Shown here piece by piece: positions 1-12,800 of a stretch of DNA of 64,000 nt. Every line of letters starts with the position of its first letter. Position 1 is the stretch's first letter. The translations under genes and the position numbers were made by a program. Source of the stretch: Humulus lupulus (lineage: Eukaryota > Streptophyta > Magnoliopsida > Rosales > Cannabaceae); the NCBI RefSeq assembly GCF_963169125.1, contig NC_084802.1, forward strand, positions 15,066,896-15,130,895, read 5' to 3'. The notes under the pieces are model-generated. The model searched no databases. It was not told the DNA's origin and saw nothing but the letters and a program-made list of their open reading frames with translations.

Positions 1-1293
1 GTGGCTCAGAGAGTTGGGGGTCGCGGCGCTTGAGGGTTTTGAGGCCAAAATAGTGTTTTGATCATGGGAACTCAAACTTTAGGCCTCGGGATCGTCCCTA
101 CTACCCGATTTAGTAGGATTCGATGTCCCAGAGGCTAGGTCTTGGTTCGGAAACCTTTGTTATTCATTTTATTGATGGAATCCCATAATTAGTTATGACC
201 AGGTGACCACTAAGGGATTAAAAGGTAGATCATTCTCAAGAGTCGTTCTCTTATTAATTCTTGCTCGAATCAGAGGTAAGATTAATGCACCCTATGTATA
301 TGGCATGCGTGGTTATTATAGAGGCATGTTGATTGTTAAATGTGGACATTGATTGCATATTAAATGCTTAGCAAATCTTGCTTATTTATTTATGGCATTG
401 ACTAATCAGAATCGGCATTGGTCGTGTGTTACTGACCTAAGAGTCAGAAATGGCATAAGCGTCATGAACGCAGAGCCGACAAAAGTTTAGATCTAATCAA
501 CATCTGCATTGAATGACTCATATGGAGCGTTAATGCTAGACCGACCCTAAGTTCGATGAAAATTATAAGCACTTGTCTAGTCTATGACTAGTTACTCAGA
601 GCTAAGGCCAAAGGCCAAGGTGATTGTTTTGTCACATAACTAAGGGAACGGAATCCCACGTTAGTGACTCTATGGTCACTCGGTAGGTTTATGCTGGTGA
701 CTATTTCATCAGATACCTATCTCGTTTAAGCTAATGAAATGATCACTTATTGGTAAAGGGAACGAAACCCACCTTAGTGACTTTTACAACTATCACTCCT
801 CTATTTTGGACTAAAAGTCCTGGATGGTTATTATGATCTTCGTTTGATATTATATACTTGCAGTATTGAGTTTTCTTGTTGGGCTTTGGCTCATGGGTGC
901 TATGTGGTGCAGGTAAAGGGAAATAAAAGCTCACTCAGCCTTGAGTGGAGAGCTTAGGGGGTGATGTATACATATGCAGCCGCTTGACCACCACGGCCAA
1001 GGAGTTCTCAGGGGAACTAGGGGGTTTACCCTATTTTTGCCGCTTAGATCGGTGGGTTGTAAATTTTATACTATAAATAACCATTTTGCATTGTAAATAA
1101 CTTATAAAAGTATTTATGGGCCCATGAACAGTTTTATGTTTTAAATAAAGTATATCCTTTCCTTTTGATTGACTTTCCATCTGAACCTATTAATAACACC
1201 TAGAAGCACGTTTTTAACCAAAGAACTCGGTTAGCGAGTTAAATCACGGTTCAAAGTTCACCGTAACTGTCTTGGGGTAATCAGGGCATTACA
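1..1293 (+). mobile_element. 3' part of a Tekay-like gypsy LTR, + strand
   Basis: No coding potential. The right edge ends in gggcattaca at 1293. This matches the LTR end at 63077 (gggtgttaca) and the usual TACA end of Tekay/Del-type plant LTRs. The next base is already reverse transcriptase sequence of a - strand element, with no primer-binding site between. That fits an LTR (solo or belonging to an element to the left) inserted in the other element's pol, or a rearrangement. Two related blocks at about 640-680 and 760-795 share the words aagggaac and ttagtgact. The left end lies outside the window, so neither length nor target duplication can be checked. Confidence 0.55.
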
Positions 1294-2535
1294 GAACCCC
1301 TCAACGAACTGCCGATAATACCCTGCCAATCCCAGAAAGCTCCTAACTTCTGGTACACTGCTTGGTCTAGGCCAATCTCTCACTGCCTCAATCTTGCTTG
1401 GATCAACTAGAATCCCCTCCTTACTAAAAATATGGCCTAGAAATGTGACTTGTGGTAGCCAAAACACACACTTGAACTTAGCATATAACCTATGCTCTCT
1501 TAACCACTGCAATACCAGGCGTAAATGCTGCCCATGCTTTGTTTCTGATTGTGAGTACACCAATATGTCATCAATGAACACAATCACAAACTTGTCCAAA
1601 TAGTCCTTGAAGACCATATTCATCAAATCCATGAAAGCTACTGGGGTGTTGGTTAATCCAAAGGACATAACCAAGAATTCATAGTGTCCATATCTCGTGC
1701 GGAAAACAGTCTTTGGTATGTCCTCCTCTTTAATCCTTAACTGGTGGTAGCCTGACCGAAGGTCAATCTTAGAGAACACTATTTTCCCCTATAACTGGTC
1801 AAACAAGTCGTCAATCCTAGGTAATGGATATTTATTCTTAATGGTCAGCTTGTTCAACTCCCTGTAATCAATACACATCCTTAAAGATCCATCCTTCTTC
1901 TTGACGAACAACACTGGAGCACCCCATGGCGAGAAACTCGATCTGATGAACCCCGAATCCAGTAACTCCTGCAACTGAATCGTCGATTCCTTCAACTCTG
2001 CTGGAGCCATTCTATAAGGTGTCCTAGATACTGGCTCCGCCGCTGGCGCCAACTCTATAACAAACTTGATCTCCTGCTGTGGCGGCAACCCTGGTAAGTC
2101 TGCTGGAAATAACTCTGGAAACTCACATACCAATCTAGTTTCACTCGGTCCAACTGACACAACTCTAGAGGTATCCACAATGTTTGCTAGGAATCCTATG
2201 CAACCTTCCTGCATCAGGTCTCTAGCCTTCAGTGTCGAAATCATTGGTACTCGCGGTCCACTAACTGTCCCTACAAATACAAAGGGTACCTCCCCTTCTG
2301 GTTCAAAAGTTACCATCTTGCGCTTGCAGTTGATCCTCGCCCCATACTTTGACAACCAATCCATTCCCAAGATCATATCAAAGTCATCCATCGGCAACTT
2401 AATCAGATCAACAAACAACTCCCTACTGTCTATCTCTACTGGCAACGCTCTAACCCATCTCCTAGAGACTACCAGTTCCCCAGTCAGCAATAAAGTCTGA
2501 AATCCCCTAACATACAAATCACTAGGTCTACACAG
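1294..2535 (-). pseudogene. Tekay-type gypsy protease end and reverse transcriptase, truncated
   Basis: Read on the - strand this gives the end of an aspartic protease (ILGMDWL motif near 2370) and then a Ty3/gypsy reverse transcriptase: the [18 protein letters not shown] block near 1890, [13 protein letters not shown] near 1750, MSFGLTNTP near 1660 and the catalytic FIDDILVYS near 1570, ending in [11 protein letters not shown] near 1310. One in-frame TAG at 1789-1791 interrupts it in the position of a glutamine codon. It stops abruptly at 1294, so RNase H and integrase are absent. The wording of the motifs is typical of the Tekay/Del chromovirus lineage; lineage assignment is by eye. Confidence 0.85.
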
Positions 2536-3773
2536 CTAATTTATCACTCTAGCAGACACAAATGAGTGAGTAGCCCCTGAATCAATCAATGTAGTAAAAG
2601 AAGAACCAACACTAGAAATTTGACTTGTCACGACCGAGGGTCTAGCCTCAGCCTCAGTCTGGGTCAAGGTGAATACTTTGGCAGGAGAGAGGTTGTCGCT
2701 TTGCTTTGGCTCCTCTTTCCTAGCTTGTGGGCAGTCCTTCTTCAAATGGTTGGCACTCCCACAAATAAAGTAGGCCCTAATCCTACACTCTCCCTGATGT
2801 CGTCATCTGCACGGAAGACACATTGGGAAACTCCTCCAATTGTCACCCTTGCCCTGACAGCCACTAAAATCATCCCCGTGCCCTCCTATCCGAGCTAGGA
2901 GGGATGAAAGAATCTGGGGCCTTTCTCTTCTGCACACTGGGGCCACTACCCCGACTAGCTCCAGTAAAAGGAGGCACCGTCCTCCTCGCATCGCGCCTAG
3001 CAGCACCCTCTCTCCATATCTGATCCTCGACCCACTCAGCGGTAAGGGCCTTATCCACTACCTGAGCATACGTAGTAGTCCCCTGATACAAGTTTATCTT
3101 AACATCATGGGCGATCATAACATTCAATACTTGCACAAACCTATCTCTTCGTGCCGCATCAGTTTGCACCAAATCTGCCAACCTATCAAATCTCAAGGCA
3201 TACTCTGTAACTGTCATCCGGTTCTGAGTCAGGTTGATAAACTCGTCAACCTTCAAAGCTTGGACTGCGAAATTATAGTACTTCTCATTAAAAATGTTTA
3301 TGAACTCTTCCCAAGTCATAACTGCAACATTTCTTCTCTGAGTTACCACATCTCATCAGATGCGGGCATCCTCTTTGAACATGTAACTGGCATAAGCTAC
3401 CCTCTCGTTCCTTTCAGCCCTCATGAATCCAGAATGGAAGAAATCATGTTCATCCACTGCTCTGCCCGCAGTGGGTCTGGTCAACCCTCAAAGGTGGGAG
3501 AATGTGCTTCCTGAACCTCTCACACAAAGGTTCCCACCTATTCTCCATAACACGCTTAACTGGCACTGGCGCCACAACCTGTTGAACCTACAACCCAATG
3601 CCCTGAGGAAGGGCCTGTTACCTCAGCTGTTGAAGCTCTTCTTCTGTTTGGTGCAGTCTGGCTTCCATTTCAGCAAACAACTGTTGCTAATTCTGTGGGG
3701 CAGGTGGAGGGTTCGGACCTTGGTTGTCATCCTCGACCTTATTGCTGCGAAGTCTGATTGATCGTCGAGGCAT
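2536..3773 (-). pseudogene. Tekay-type gypsy gag and protease start, decayed
   Basis: The likely start codon is at 3773-3771 (MPRRSIRLRSNK). A Gln/Glu-rich coiled segment follows, then the retrotransposon gag domain with TWEEFINIFNEKYY near 3290 and FINLTQNRMTVTEYALRFD near 3190. A zinc knuckle near 2770 reads YFICGSANHLKKDC, so the first cysteine of the usual CCHC has become tyrosine. The protease active site DSGATHSFVSA is near 2570. Two adjacent stops just upstream of 3349 and several frame changes between 2750 and 2900 break the frame. Gag forms the particle and the protease processes it; neither could be made from this copy. Positions 3774-4097 are the untranslated leader. Confidence 0.8.
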
Positions 3774-4097
3774 CTCAACAATATGCCTGTAATCAACGAC
3801 GTCGCTCATTAGGCATGATAACAACAATCAGAACCACCTCCCAATTCAAATCAACCGATCATAAACATCAGTCCATAATACACAAATAACATACAACACT
3901 CAAGGGGGCCATGCCCTAGTATCATGCATATGTTAACACATTCATCATGCTCTATATAAAATAATCAGGAAAACAGGGCACTTAAGCACACAATCAAGCA
4001 TATAATTCAATCATTACCAGCCAACCCTGAGTCGAACTTGTCATTGGCAGCGACCGTACGTGTTTGGTCAATCTCTAGGAACCATAAACATTGGCTC

Positions 4098-4110
4098 GCT
4101 CTGATACCAA
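4098..4110 (-). promoter_or_regulatory. Primer-binding site (initiator tRNA-Met type)
   Basis: The - strand reads TTGGTATCAGAGC, the standard plant gypsy primer-binding site complementary to the 3' end of initiator methionine tRNA. It begins two bases after the LTR end (GCGTTGCA) and lies upstream of the decayed gag. It fixes the orientation of this element as - strand. Confidence 0.9.
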
Positions 4111-4112
4111 GT

Positions 4113-5863
4113 TGCAACGCCCTACTTCCTTAGAGCTGTTACTAAGTGAGTTTAAAACATGCAATTAACTTGCTAATCGAGGTTTTAGGTTAAAAGTGTG
4201 GCTAAACTGTAATAAAAGTCATATAATTTGAAAATGTAGTCATTCATTGGAATTATAAAGCATTATACATTTGGGATCCTAAAATATTGTTTAGAAAATA
4301 TTTACAACTCAAAAATACGATTAAGGTCGACTAAACAACAAAATTTAGATTAATACATAACATCTCCCAAAAATACCCTTGGCCATGGCAGCCAGGTAGG
4401 CCAAACATGTACACGTCGTTTCACGCTCTCCGTACTCATGGTTGGTCGACATTTCCCTTGCCCTTACCTGCACCATAGAGCACCTGCGAGCCGAAGCCCA
4501 ACAAGAAAACTCAACACAGACAATCAACATATGCATAACTATCAATCAACATATAACAAGGCAGCCAACAGGCTAGACACATAGCGGCCATGTCGTCCCA
4601 GGTGCTTTACCAGGCCCTGGGTTCGCGGTCTACACCGTGAGGATGACTTAAGCATCCGAGAAGGGTCTCTCCCTAGCGGCTTGCACTCCGCGTGCTCAAT
4701 GCCGCTCCTGACCCTTGCCGTACTCGGCTTCCTGCCGTTCTCTGCCTTCGCCATTCTCGGCCTTGTGCCACGACCTGCCTCAATCAAAGGCTCAGCCTCC
4801 CCAAATCTCAGACACGCACCGCGACCCAACCAAAGGGGCACCGCGACCTGCCCTTCTTCTTGGCCCCCCGTCTGTTTTAGAGGGTCGCGACTCACCAAGA
4901 ACAGAGCCACGACCTGACCCCTTCGAACCCAAAAGAATCCCTCATTTCGACAACCAAAACCCATCCAATTTAACTCAAAATCAACCCAACAACACAATTT
5001 AACTATCACAGTAGTTCTAAAATGTTCCCAGCAACAAAACCCAACAAAAAGCTAGCTTAAAACCTCATAAAATCCCCAATTCAATCTTTAACTTCAAAGA
5101 CCCAAGAAAACTAAAACTTAGCCAAGAACTATAGAATTTAATGGCTAAAATCATAATTCAAAGCTTACCTCAATATCTGTTTGAATCAACAAGCTAATAT
5201 TGAGCTAATCGTCAAGTCTACTGCTCCAATTCCTTGTGTTTAGCCTCAATGGTTCCCTTGGAAAGAACTAGAGAAAAAAAGAGTGAGAGAGAAGGAAGAT
5301 AGGGTCGATTTTGGGTAGAGTCGTTCTAAGTGTTTCTATATTTTATCTTATCTAGCTTAAGTCACTTAAGTTAATCCCAAGGCTCATGGTACCAAAAACA
5401 TCCCCGAGGGCAAAATGGTAAATTTTCCCAACATTCCCTCCTAGACTCTTTAACTTTAAATACATCTCCAATTATTTATTTTCATAATCCAATAACCCGA
5501 TAAAATGTCTATTTCCCAAAATACCCCTTGACTCGCCCCGAGTCGGGTATCGGGTTCCATTGTGACTTCCTAGCTAAACCACTCCCTAGGACTGTCTCGG
5601 ATCATGCATCACAAATATATCACCACTCACACGTGGTAAAGATCACAATATACACAAATATTGCATTTATGCCCTCAATGGGCTAAAATTACAAACATGC
5701 CCCTAATAATCAAATGGGGCACACATGCATATTTAATTCACTTAAACATGCATTTCTAATCACATACTTATCAAATTCACATATTGTCATAATAATTCAA
5801 TTATTGTCCTTCAGACACGCTAATCTAGGCCCTAAGCCTTATTAGCAAATTTGGGATGCTATA
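4113..5863 (-). mobile_element. 5' LTR of the - strand Tekay-type element
   Basis: About 1.75 kb. On the - strand it starts TATAGCATCCCAAATTTGC at 5863 (one change from the TG start) and ends GGGCGTTGCA at 4113, right before the primer-binding site. The first ~450 bases closely match the + strand LTR beginning at 56532, so both belong to one family. ORFs seen inside it on either strand have no domain and are chance frames. Confidence 0.8.
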
Positions 5864-6343
5864 GAGCAATTCTAAATGAAAGATTTGGGAGATGCAAACT
5901 ATGTTATAGGCATAAAGTTCATTTGGGATCGTTAGAACAAAGTTTTGGTTCTGTCTCAAGCTACTTATATAGATAAGGTATTGGAGAGATTCGGTATGCA
6001 AAATTCTAAGAAGGGTGATATGCCAACCCGTCATGGAATAATCCTTTATAAAGAGTAGTGTCCTAAAACACCTCAAGAAAAATAGGATATGAAATAGTAT
6101 CCCTACGCCTCTGTAGTACGCGATCTAATATACGACATGCTGTGTTCAAGACCTGACATTTGTTATGCAGTAGGGATAGTCAGTCGTTATCAATCCAATC
6201 TTGAATTGAGTCATTAGATTGTAGTAAAGAATATTCTCAAGTATTCTGATTTTCAATCAGACAGAGACAGTAAAAAATTGACTTCTGGATCAATGTTGAC
6301 ACTTGGTGGAGGAGTTGTGGTCTGGCGTAGTAATAAACAAACC
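5864..6343 (+). pseudogene. Ty1/copia RT-RNase H remnant
   Basis: Conceptual translation across stops and frame changes gives the end of a copia reverse transcriptase (KDLGDANYVIGIKFIWDR near 5882), YIDKVLERFGMQNSKKGDMP near 5965, the junction motif SRPDICYAVGIVSRYQSN near 6140, and RNase H words SGSMLTLGGGVVVWRS near 6280. It begins at the LTR edge, which suggests the Tekay element inserted into an older copia element whose other part lies left of the window. A 16-bp direct repeat (atcaatgttgacactt) occurs at 6291 and 6347 at its right end. Confidence 0.75.
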
Positions 6344-7216
6344 AGTATCAATGTTGACACTTGTAAAGTGAGATTTCATAGCAATATAAACGTATTTATC
6401 TATTCTTATTTTACCATTTACTTCAAGCTTTTTTCTTAAGTTCTTCATCTTATTAACAACTTACAAATTTTATGACTTAACATCGTTGACAGGTTTTCAC
6501 TGTCAACATTGTCCCTAAAAAATCAACATGATGACGTGGTATTTTGAAGCGACACTTGGCAAGACATTTATACTAGGGGGCCTCTTGATGGTCAAATATG
6601 TGCAGACCCAAAAGAATGCGAGGGATCAGAAAATAAGCCACTAGCCATAAGCTAATTGATTCACAGCCTCTAGTCAAGAAAAGTGCAAACCATGAGTTTC
6701 AATAGACTTAGATGATGGTTGCATCTAGTCAGAAATGTGCAGACCAGGAAGTTCGGATAGGTTTGGAAGGAGTTGACAACCAAAGAAATCCCTAACAGTG
6801 TTTCAAGAATATGCTGGTCAAGTAATCCTCCACCAGAAGGATCCATAGCCAATGGAGTAAAACTTCCCAAGCATCCTGAAAAAATAGCTTATTCTATTAT
6901 ATTTTGAATTTGATTAATATTTTGTATTATTTTATTAAGTTATTGTGGTTGAAACGGGTGGTGACTAGGTCAAATCCATGACCCATCTTGTACATTCTAT
7001 GAGCCTATAAATACAAGGCTCATGACTTCATTTGGGGAACTTTTTTGGACTAAGACTTTACTTTCTCAAAGAAAACTCTCTCAAAATATTCTCTTACTTT
7101 CACTTGAGGAAGTTAGTTGGCTAAGTTCATCTAATCTTAAGTGTAGGTTAATATATATACAAACATTAAGTGTAGGTTAACTATTATAAAATCCCTTTGT
7201 CGTTATATTTTATTTA
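6344..7216 (+). mobile_element. LTR-like non-coding DNA with TATA box
   Basis: No gene. A TATAAATA box at 7006-7013 is followed by TC-rich leader-like sequence (tctcaaagaaaactctctc) of the kind found in the R/U5 part of plant LTRs. A short direct repeat (aagtgtaggttaa) occurs near 7139 and 7170. I could not find clear LTR ends, so this may be the remainder of the copia element's LTR or an unrelated solo LTR. Confidence 0.35.
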
Positions 7217-7225
7217 ATTCTTTTT

Positions 7226-7652
7226 GGGATATTTGTGGTGAAAGTGCCAATTTTATTATGTTTGTAGCACTTAAGTACCGAAGTTATTTTTTTAGCAGTG
7301 AAAGTACCTTTCGTCCATGTTTTGGTGCAGTTTAGTATAACCGTCAAATCTCACCGTTAAGTTCGATTATGACACGCAGGCGAAAGTACCCAATTAAACG
7401 AATATTTGCGGCGAAAGTACCAAACTAAAGGGATATTTGTGGCGAAAGAGCCCAATTTAAGATATATTTGCGGAGAAAGTATCCAAGTTATAAGTAAATT
7501 TTATGCTATGGTGACAAACTTAATGACAAAACAAACATATGCACTAAACTGCACCAAAACGTGGACGGAATGTACTTTCACCGCCAAAAAAATAACTTAA
7601 GTACTTAAGTGCTACAAATACAATAATTTAGATACTTTCACCACAAATATCC
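7226..7652. mobile_element. MITE, Mutator-like, ~110-bp terminal inverted repeats
   Basis: The left end gggatatttgtggtgaaagt and its ~110 following bases are inverted at the right end, up to 7652. The arms both contain tttgtagcacttaagtac and ttttggtgcagttta. The flanks are attcttttt (7217-7225) and attattttt (7653-7661), eight of nine bases identical, as expected for the 9-bp duplication made by Mutator-like transposases. There is no transposase; the 64-codon frame inside is not a gene. The middle contains three tandem blocks of the type atatttgcggcgaaagta. The arms resemble those of the larger element at 57379-58858. Confidence 0.85.
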
Positions 7653-7661
7653 ATTATTTTT

Positions 7662-8192
7662 TAATTTCTATTATTTTTCGTGTCTACTCGTAGTTAGTCA
7701 CAACGACAGTAAACAAATCGTAATAGAGTACCACAAATAATAAAATGGGAAAAAAGCTTAATGGTCTATCAATTTTTTTTAGAAAAAAAGTATAAAAAAC
7801 ACAAACAATATTGTTTAAAAAATAAATATAAAGTTTTAAAAAATCTTTAAAAATAAGATATAATGATAAAAATACCTGAAATGAAATGATAACACAAATC
7901 TTTAAATTCTTAACTAATAAATAAAATATGACTAGTTTTAAAAAATTTTAAAAATATAAAAATATTTTTCCACAAGTAACTTAAATTAAGAAAAAAATTT
8001 AAAATTTTAAAATGCACATGAAATAGAGAAGATTGAGACCCATGTACCACATAATTAAATACGACGTAGTATGGGTGGGTCTGGAATATTCTCTCTTTCA
8101 TTTCTATTATTTAACTTGAATCGGTTCCTCGAACCCTCATATGATTTTTACAAACCCTAAACCTTCAACTTTCTTGCACTGCAAAATATAAA
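7662..8192 (+). promoter_or_regulatory. Upstream region of the cytochrome c gene with telo-box
   Basis: AT-rich non-coding DNA between the MITE and the cytochrome c start. An exact telo-box AAACCCTAA lies at 8152-8160, about 33 bases before the ATG. This motif is common near the start of plant housekeeping genes. A clear TATA box at a proper distance was not seen. The MITE insertion ends about 540 bp upstream of the start codon and could affect expression; that is inference. Confidence 0.5.
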
Positions 8193-9579
<1,387 letters not shown>

Positions 9580-9661
9580 TATTTTGATCCATTTCCTATT
9601 CCATTTTGCAGCTTATGATTTATTCACACAGGGGTTGAGAAGTTTCTTTTTTAGCCTTAAT

Positions 9662-9667
9662 AATAAA
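9662..9667 (+). terminator. Polyadenylation signal of the cytochrome c gene
   Basis: AATAAA lies 83 bases after the stop codon in a T-rich 3' region, a plausible near-upstream polyadenylation element. Plant signals are loose, so the exact cleavage site is unknown. Confidence 0.5.
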
Positions 9668-10200
9668 CCTCGGGACTTTTAAGGGCTGTGATGCTCTTTC
9701 TTGTGTAGTTTTCTTTTCCTATTGCTTCTCTTGGAATGTTAGAAGAGGTTGCTGTGATTGGCAAAACATGACACATTCAATTTGTTTCCCTTTTTATGAA
9801 TCTGGTGGAACACCATTTTTATTGGATGATAAAATTTTTTGGTTGTCTGATGTTTCTGCCTTGATGTCAAAGCTATTGGTCCTATTTATAATTATCTGCA
9901 CTATTCTGAATAGCAATAATACGGTTGTCTGTCTGAAAGTTTTGTTAGTGATTCTGGTAATTACGCTAGAAATTGGAGGATCACATTAAGTTTGAGTTGG
10001 GTTTATAACTTGGAGGTTATTCATATATTAACTTGTATCCTTGGTACAGAGAAAATAAGATGGACGGAAGTGTAAAAGTGTTTTTTTTTTGAAGAAAAAA
10101 ATGGAAAAGTTAGGTTATTTTTACTATAGTTGTTTGTTATTGAGGAAGTAAAGAAAATTATATTATTTTTTATGATTCTAATGTACTATTTTATTATAAT
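9668..10200. other. AT-rich flank downstream of cytochrome c, no gene seen
   Basis: The 73-codon frame at 9768-9989 has no recognisable domain and lies in the likely 3' transcribed region. I see no repeat boundary here. Confidence 0.4.
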
Positions 10201-11666
10201 TTTACCCAAATTTTGTTAGCTTCCTTAATCGAACTAGCATGTCGAGCAAGGCAATACCTCCATCCTTGTAGTCCCAAAGGTACCTTGGTGCAAGGCCCAC
10301 AAGGGCACAAGACAACATGCTATTTTGGTAGCCGTTGAACGCGAACCCAAAAGCTACACAGAAGTTGCCTTAGAGAGGGTGATGAGTTTTGAATACTAAT
10401 GTGGGCTGATAGGTTATAGCAGATGTAATGACTATTTGTTCTTGACAGTGAACAATACGAACAACACTTGTGCACCCACTTGATTACTTTACGTAAGAAG
10501 GAAGTTCTTCATAGTCATTGAACATATGAACATATTTTCTCTTGTCCCGTCCTTTTTGACGAACAACACTTGTGCACCCATTTCAATCATTTTTGTAAGA
10601 ATGAAGTTCTTCATAGTCATTAAACATATGACCATATTTTTTGGGCACTAATTCGTAGAGGTCTCTATGTGTGATTTGACGTCAGTTGAGGAGGCTAAAG
10701 AAATCCTCCGTGGTGATGAGGATTCCCTTGAAAGCGCTCAGAAGAGCAACACTGTGAGTTGTATAAGATGGCCTTGAAAGATTAAGAGCATAGACGGCGA
10801 GAGGTATGACGACATGAGCACTTAGAGGAGCATGACCAACACAAATGCTGGGGCAAATAACAAGATCATGGACACTTGATCGAATTGTGTGGGGGATCTA
10901 ATCTAGGAAAAAATGGACCTAATTGATCGAAGGCTCGATCAAAGGCTGTTTGTGGGTAGTAACATCCAGGGGTATGACTCTGATGAGGACGAAGTCAACC
11001 CCTTCATCGAGTGCCTATTATAGACCTTTATCCTACGAGTTTAAGATTCTAGCCACAAATTCGTACAATATCACACATGATCCCTGGATCACTTGCACAT
11101 GTTCAACATTCAGATGAACATATGCAAAGTGTCAAAAGATGTTTGTTGCACCTATTTCCTTGCAATGTTAACAAAAGCAGTCCGACACTAGTTTTCCAAG
11201 TTGAGGGCGAACTCCATAACCTTTTAGAAACAATTCTCCTTGACTCTCAAGACGCAATTCATGGCTTCTCAAAATTGACCAGTGAAAGGTAACAACCTTG
11301 CTAATATCAAGCAAGACCTAAATGAGATGTTGAAGTAGTTTGTTAAATGGCTTAATGAATACACAGCTCGTCGGAAGAGGGAAAATCATAGAGGGAAACA
11401 GATGAAAATTCAAGTTGGTTTCCGACTATAAACCTCCTAGGACAGACTCCAAGAAAAGTCTTGTTGTTTCAGGCTTTTCTCAGAGGATAATGCCACGTCA
11501 ACAAACATTGAGACATGGTCAGTACCCATCACGAATGTCTTATTCCTCGACTACTCATGACTCGAGAACATGTCTTCGGATGCCAATAACAAAGACGTTG
11601 GAGAGTCCCTTGAGAACCTTATCGAAAACTCGCACACATGCCAATTTCTCAAAAGCCTAAGAAGTC
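10201..11666 (+). pseudogene. Decayed gypsy gag segment upstream of an LTR
   Basis: No long frame survives, but conceptual translation of 10940-11430 across several frames gives words of a Tat-type retrotransposon gag: DPWITC/DHLHMFNIQMNICKV near 11085, CCTYFLAML near 11145, FSKLRANSI near 11195, FMASQN near 11260 and NNLANIKQDLNEMLK near 11290. Between 10446 and 10645 a ~105-bp block (word aacaacacttgtgcaccca) is tandemly duplicated. The segment ends at the LTR at 11667. It could be the internal part of an element whose 3' LTR follows, or half of a tandem element. Confidence 0.55.
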
Positions 11667-12293
11667 TGTTTGGGGGACAAACCAGCGAATTTCCTAGAAA
11701 GTGGGGCCCACGAGGGGTACTTTTAGCAGGTTCGCGTGCCCACCTACCTTTGACTTTTGGGCTCATCACTATCCTATAGATAGTGCTAGTCGAGTGGTGG
11801 CACTACCACCTCTTTGTCCCTCTTTCATTTCCCATGCACATGGGGACCACTTCTTTTCAACAAAAAGGAAGTTCGTGAGGCCAAAGCACCCCAGCCGGCC
11901 TCACCAAATCAAGCACAAAGCCTCAGCACAATGACAAGTGTCACACATCCCATGTGTGACTCCCACCTAATCAGAGGATTAGTGATACACCTATTACTTA
12001 GTTCACTATACTGACCCTCTTTGCCACCTATAAATAGGGCATGGAGGGGTCATTTGTAATGATTTTAAACCCAATTTTCAATCCACTATTGTTACCTTGG
12101 TGCAAGACTATCCTTTGACCTTGTTGTAAAACATAAGAGGATTGTGATTCGGACAAGACTTTTGCAATTCAAGTGAGTCATGAACTAGGCCTCATCAACG
12201 GTTGCACCACGTAAAAACCCTATGTTTTTTTTCCTTTACATTTTTGTACAAGCTTTTCCTTCATTTATTAGTTGATGAAAATTAGCGTCAACA
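11667..12293 (+). mobile_element. Gypsy LTR, + strand
   Basis: It starts TGTTTGGGGGACAAACC and ends GCGTCAACA, about 627 bp, with a TATA box (ctataaatagg) near 12029. It is followed by ttttgctgctttcattgag, which matches the sequence after the 5' LTR of element A (aggtgctttcattgagag at 20612) and is probably the primer-binding/leader region. Decayed gag lies on both sides. Ends were judged by eye. Confidence 0.65.
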
Positions 12294-12341
12294 TTTTGCT
12301 GCTTTCATTGAGAGTTGTAGAAAGCCAGGAAAATCTCGACC

Positions 12342-12800
12342 ATGGTAGACATGAGAAACCAGTCCTTAGTGTAAAATGACCCTCCATTGCTTGACGATGG
12401 GCATGAGGATCACTTGCCCATCGGGGATCCCTTGATAGTTGAGGAGGGGGGTCAACCACAAGACGAGGAATACTATCTAGATGATGGGTATGATGACTAC
12501 GATCCGGAAGATAGCTTTAACATTGACGAGGACTACCAATCGGAGGACGATGTCTTTAGCACAACCTGTCACCAACAGTCTAAAAATCCGGAGGTAATCG
12601 ACCTCCAAAACCAAGTGGCTGCCCAACAAGCTGAGTTGAAAGCCAGACAACAACTTGAACACTTTAATGGAGAACATGAATGCCATGAGAACTACACTCG
12701 CAACCTGGGGGATCTTGATGGAGCCGCCTATGCCACTCGCGGCTCAAGAGCCAGAGATATCTCGGGTCGCTCCTCCGGTCCCAAGTGCACGAGGGAGTAG
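12342..12800 (+). pseudogene. N-terminal part of a Tat-type gypsy gag, broken
   Basis: An ATG at 12342 (MVDMRNQSLV) is followed after ten codons by TAG at 12372-12374, and the same frame then stays open for more than 130 codons to 12800. The product is very acidic (DDGYDDYDPEDSFNIDEDY) and then has a Gln-rich coiled stretch (QNQVAAQQAELKARQQLE), the usual layout of a Tat gag N-terminus. It begins 49 bases after the LTR end. The gag core is not recognisable further down. Confidence 0.5.

Noticed and set aside
2066..3761. Several + strand frames of 92-144 codons opposite the Tekay gag-RT
   Set aside because: They are complements of the decayed gag and RT; the - strand carries all the motifs.
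4542..5009. 155-codon - strand frame and overlapping + frames
   Set aside because: They lie in the middle of the LTR at 4113-5863 and encode no known domain.
12387..12800. Acidic 137-codon frame as a possible host gene
   Set aside because: It continues a frame that starts at 12342 right behind an LTR and has the acidic plus Gln-rich layout of Tat gag.
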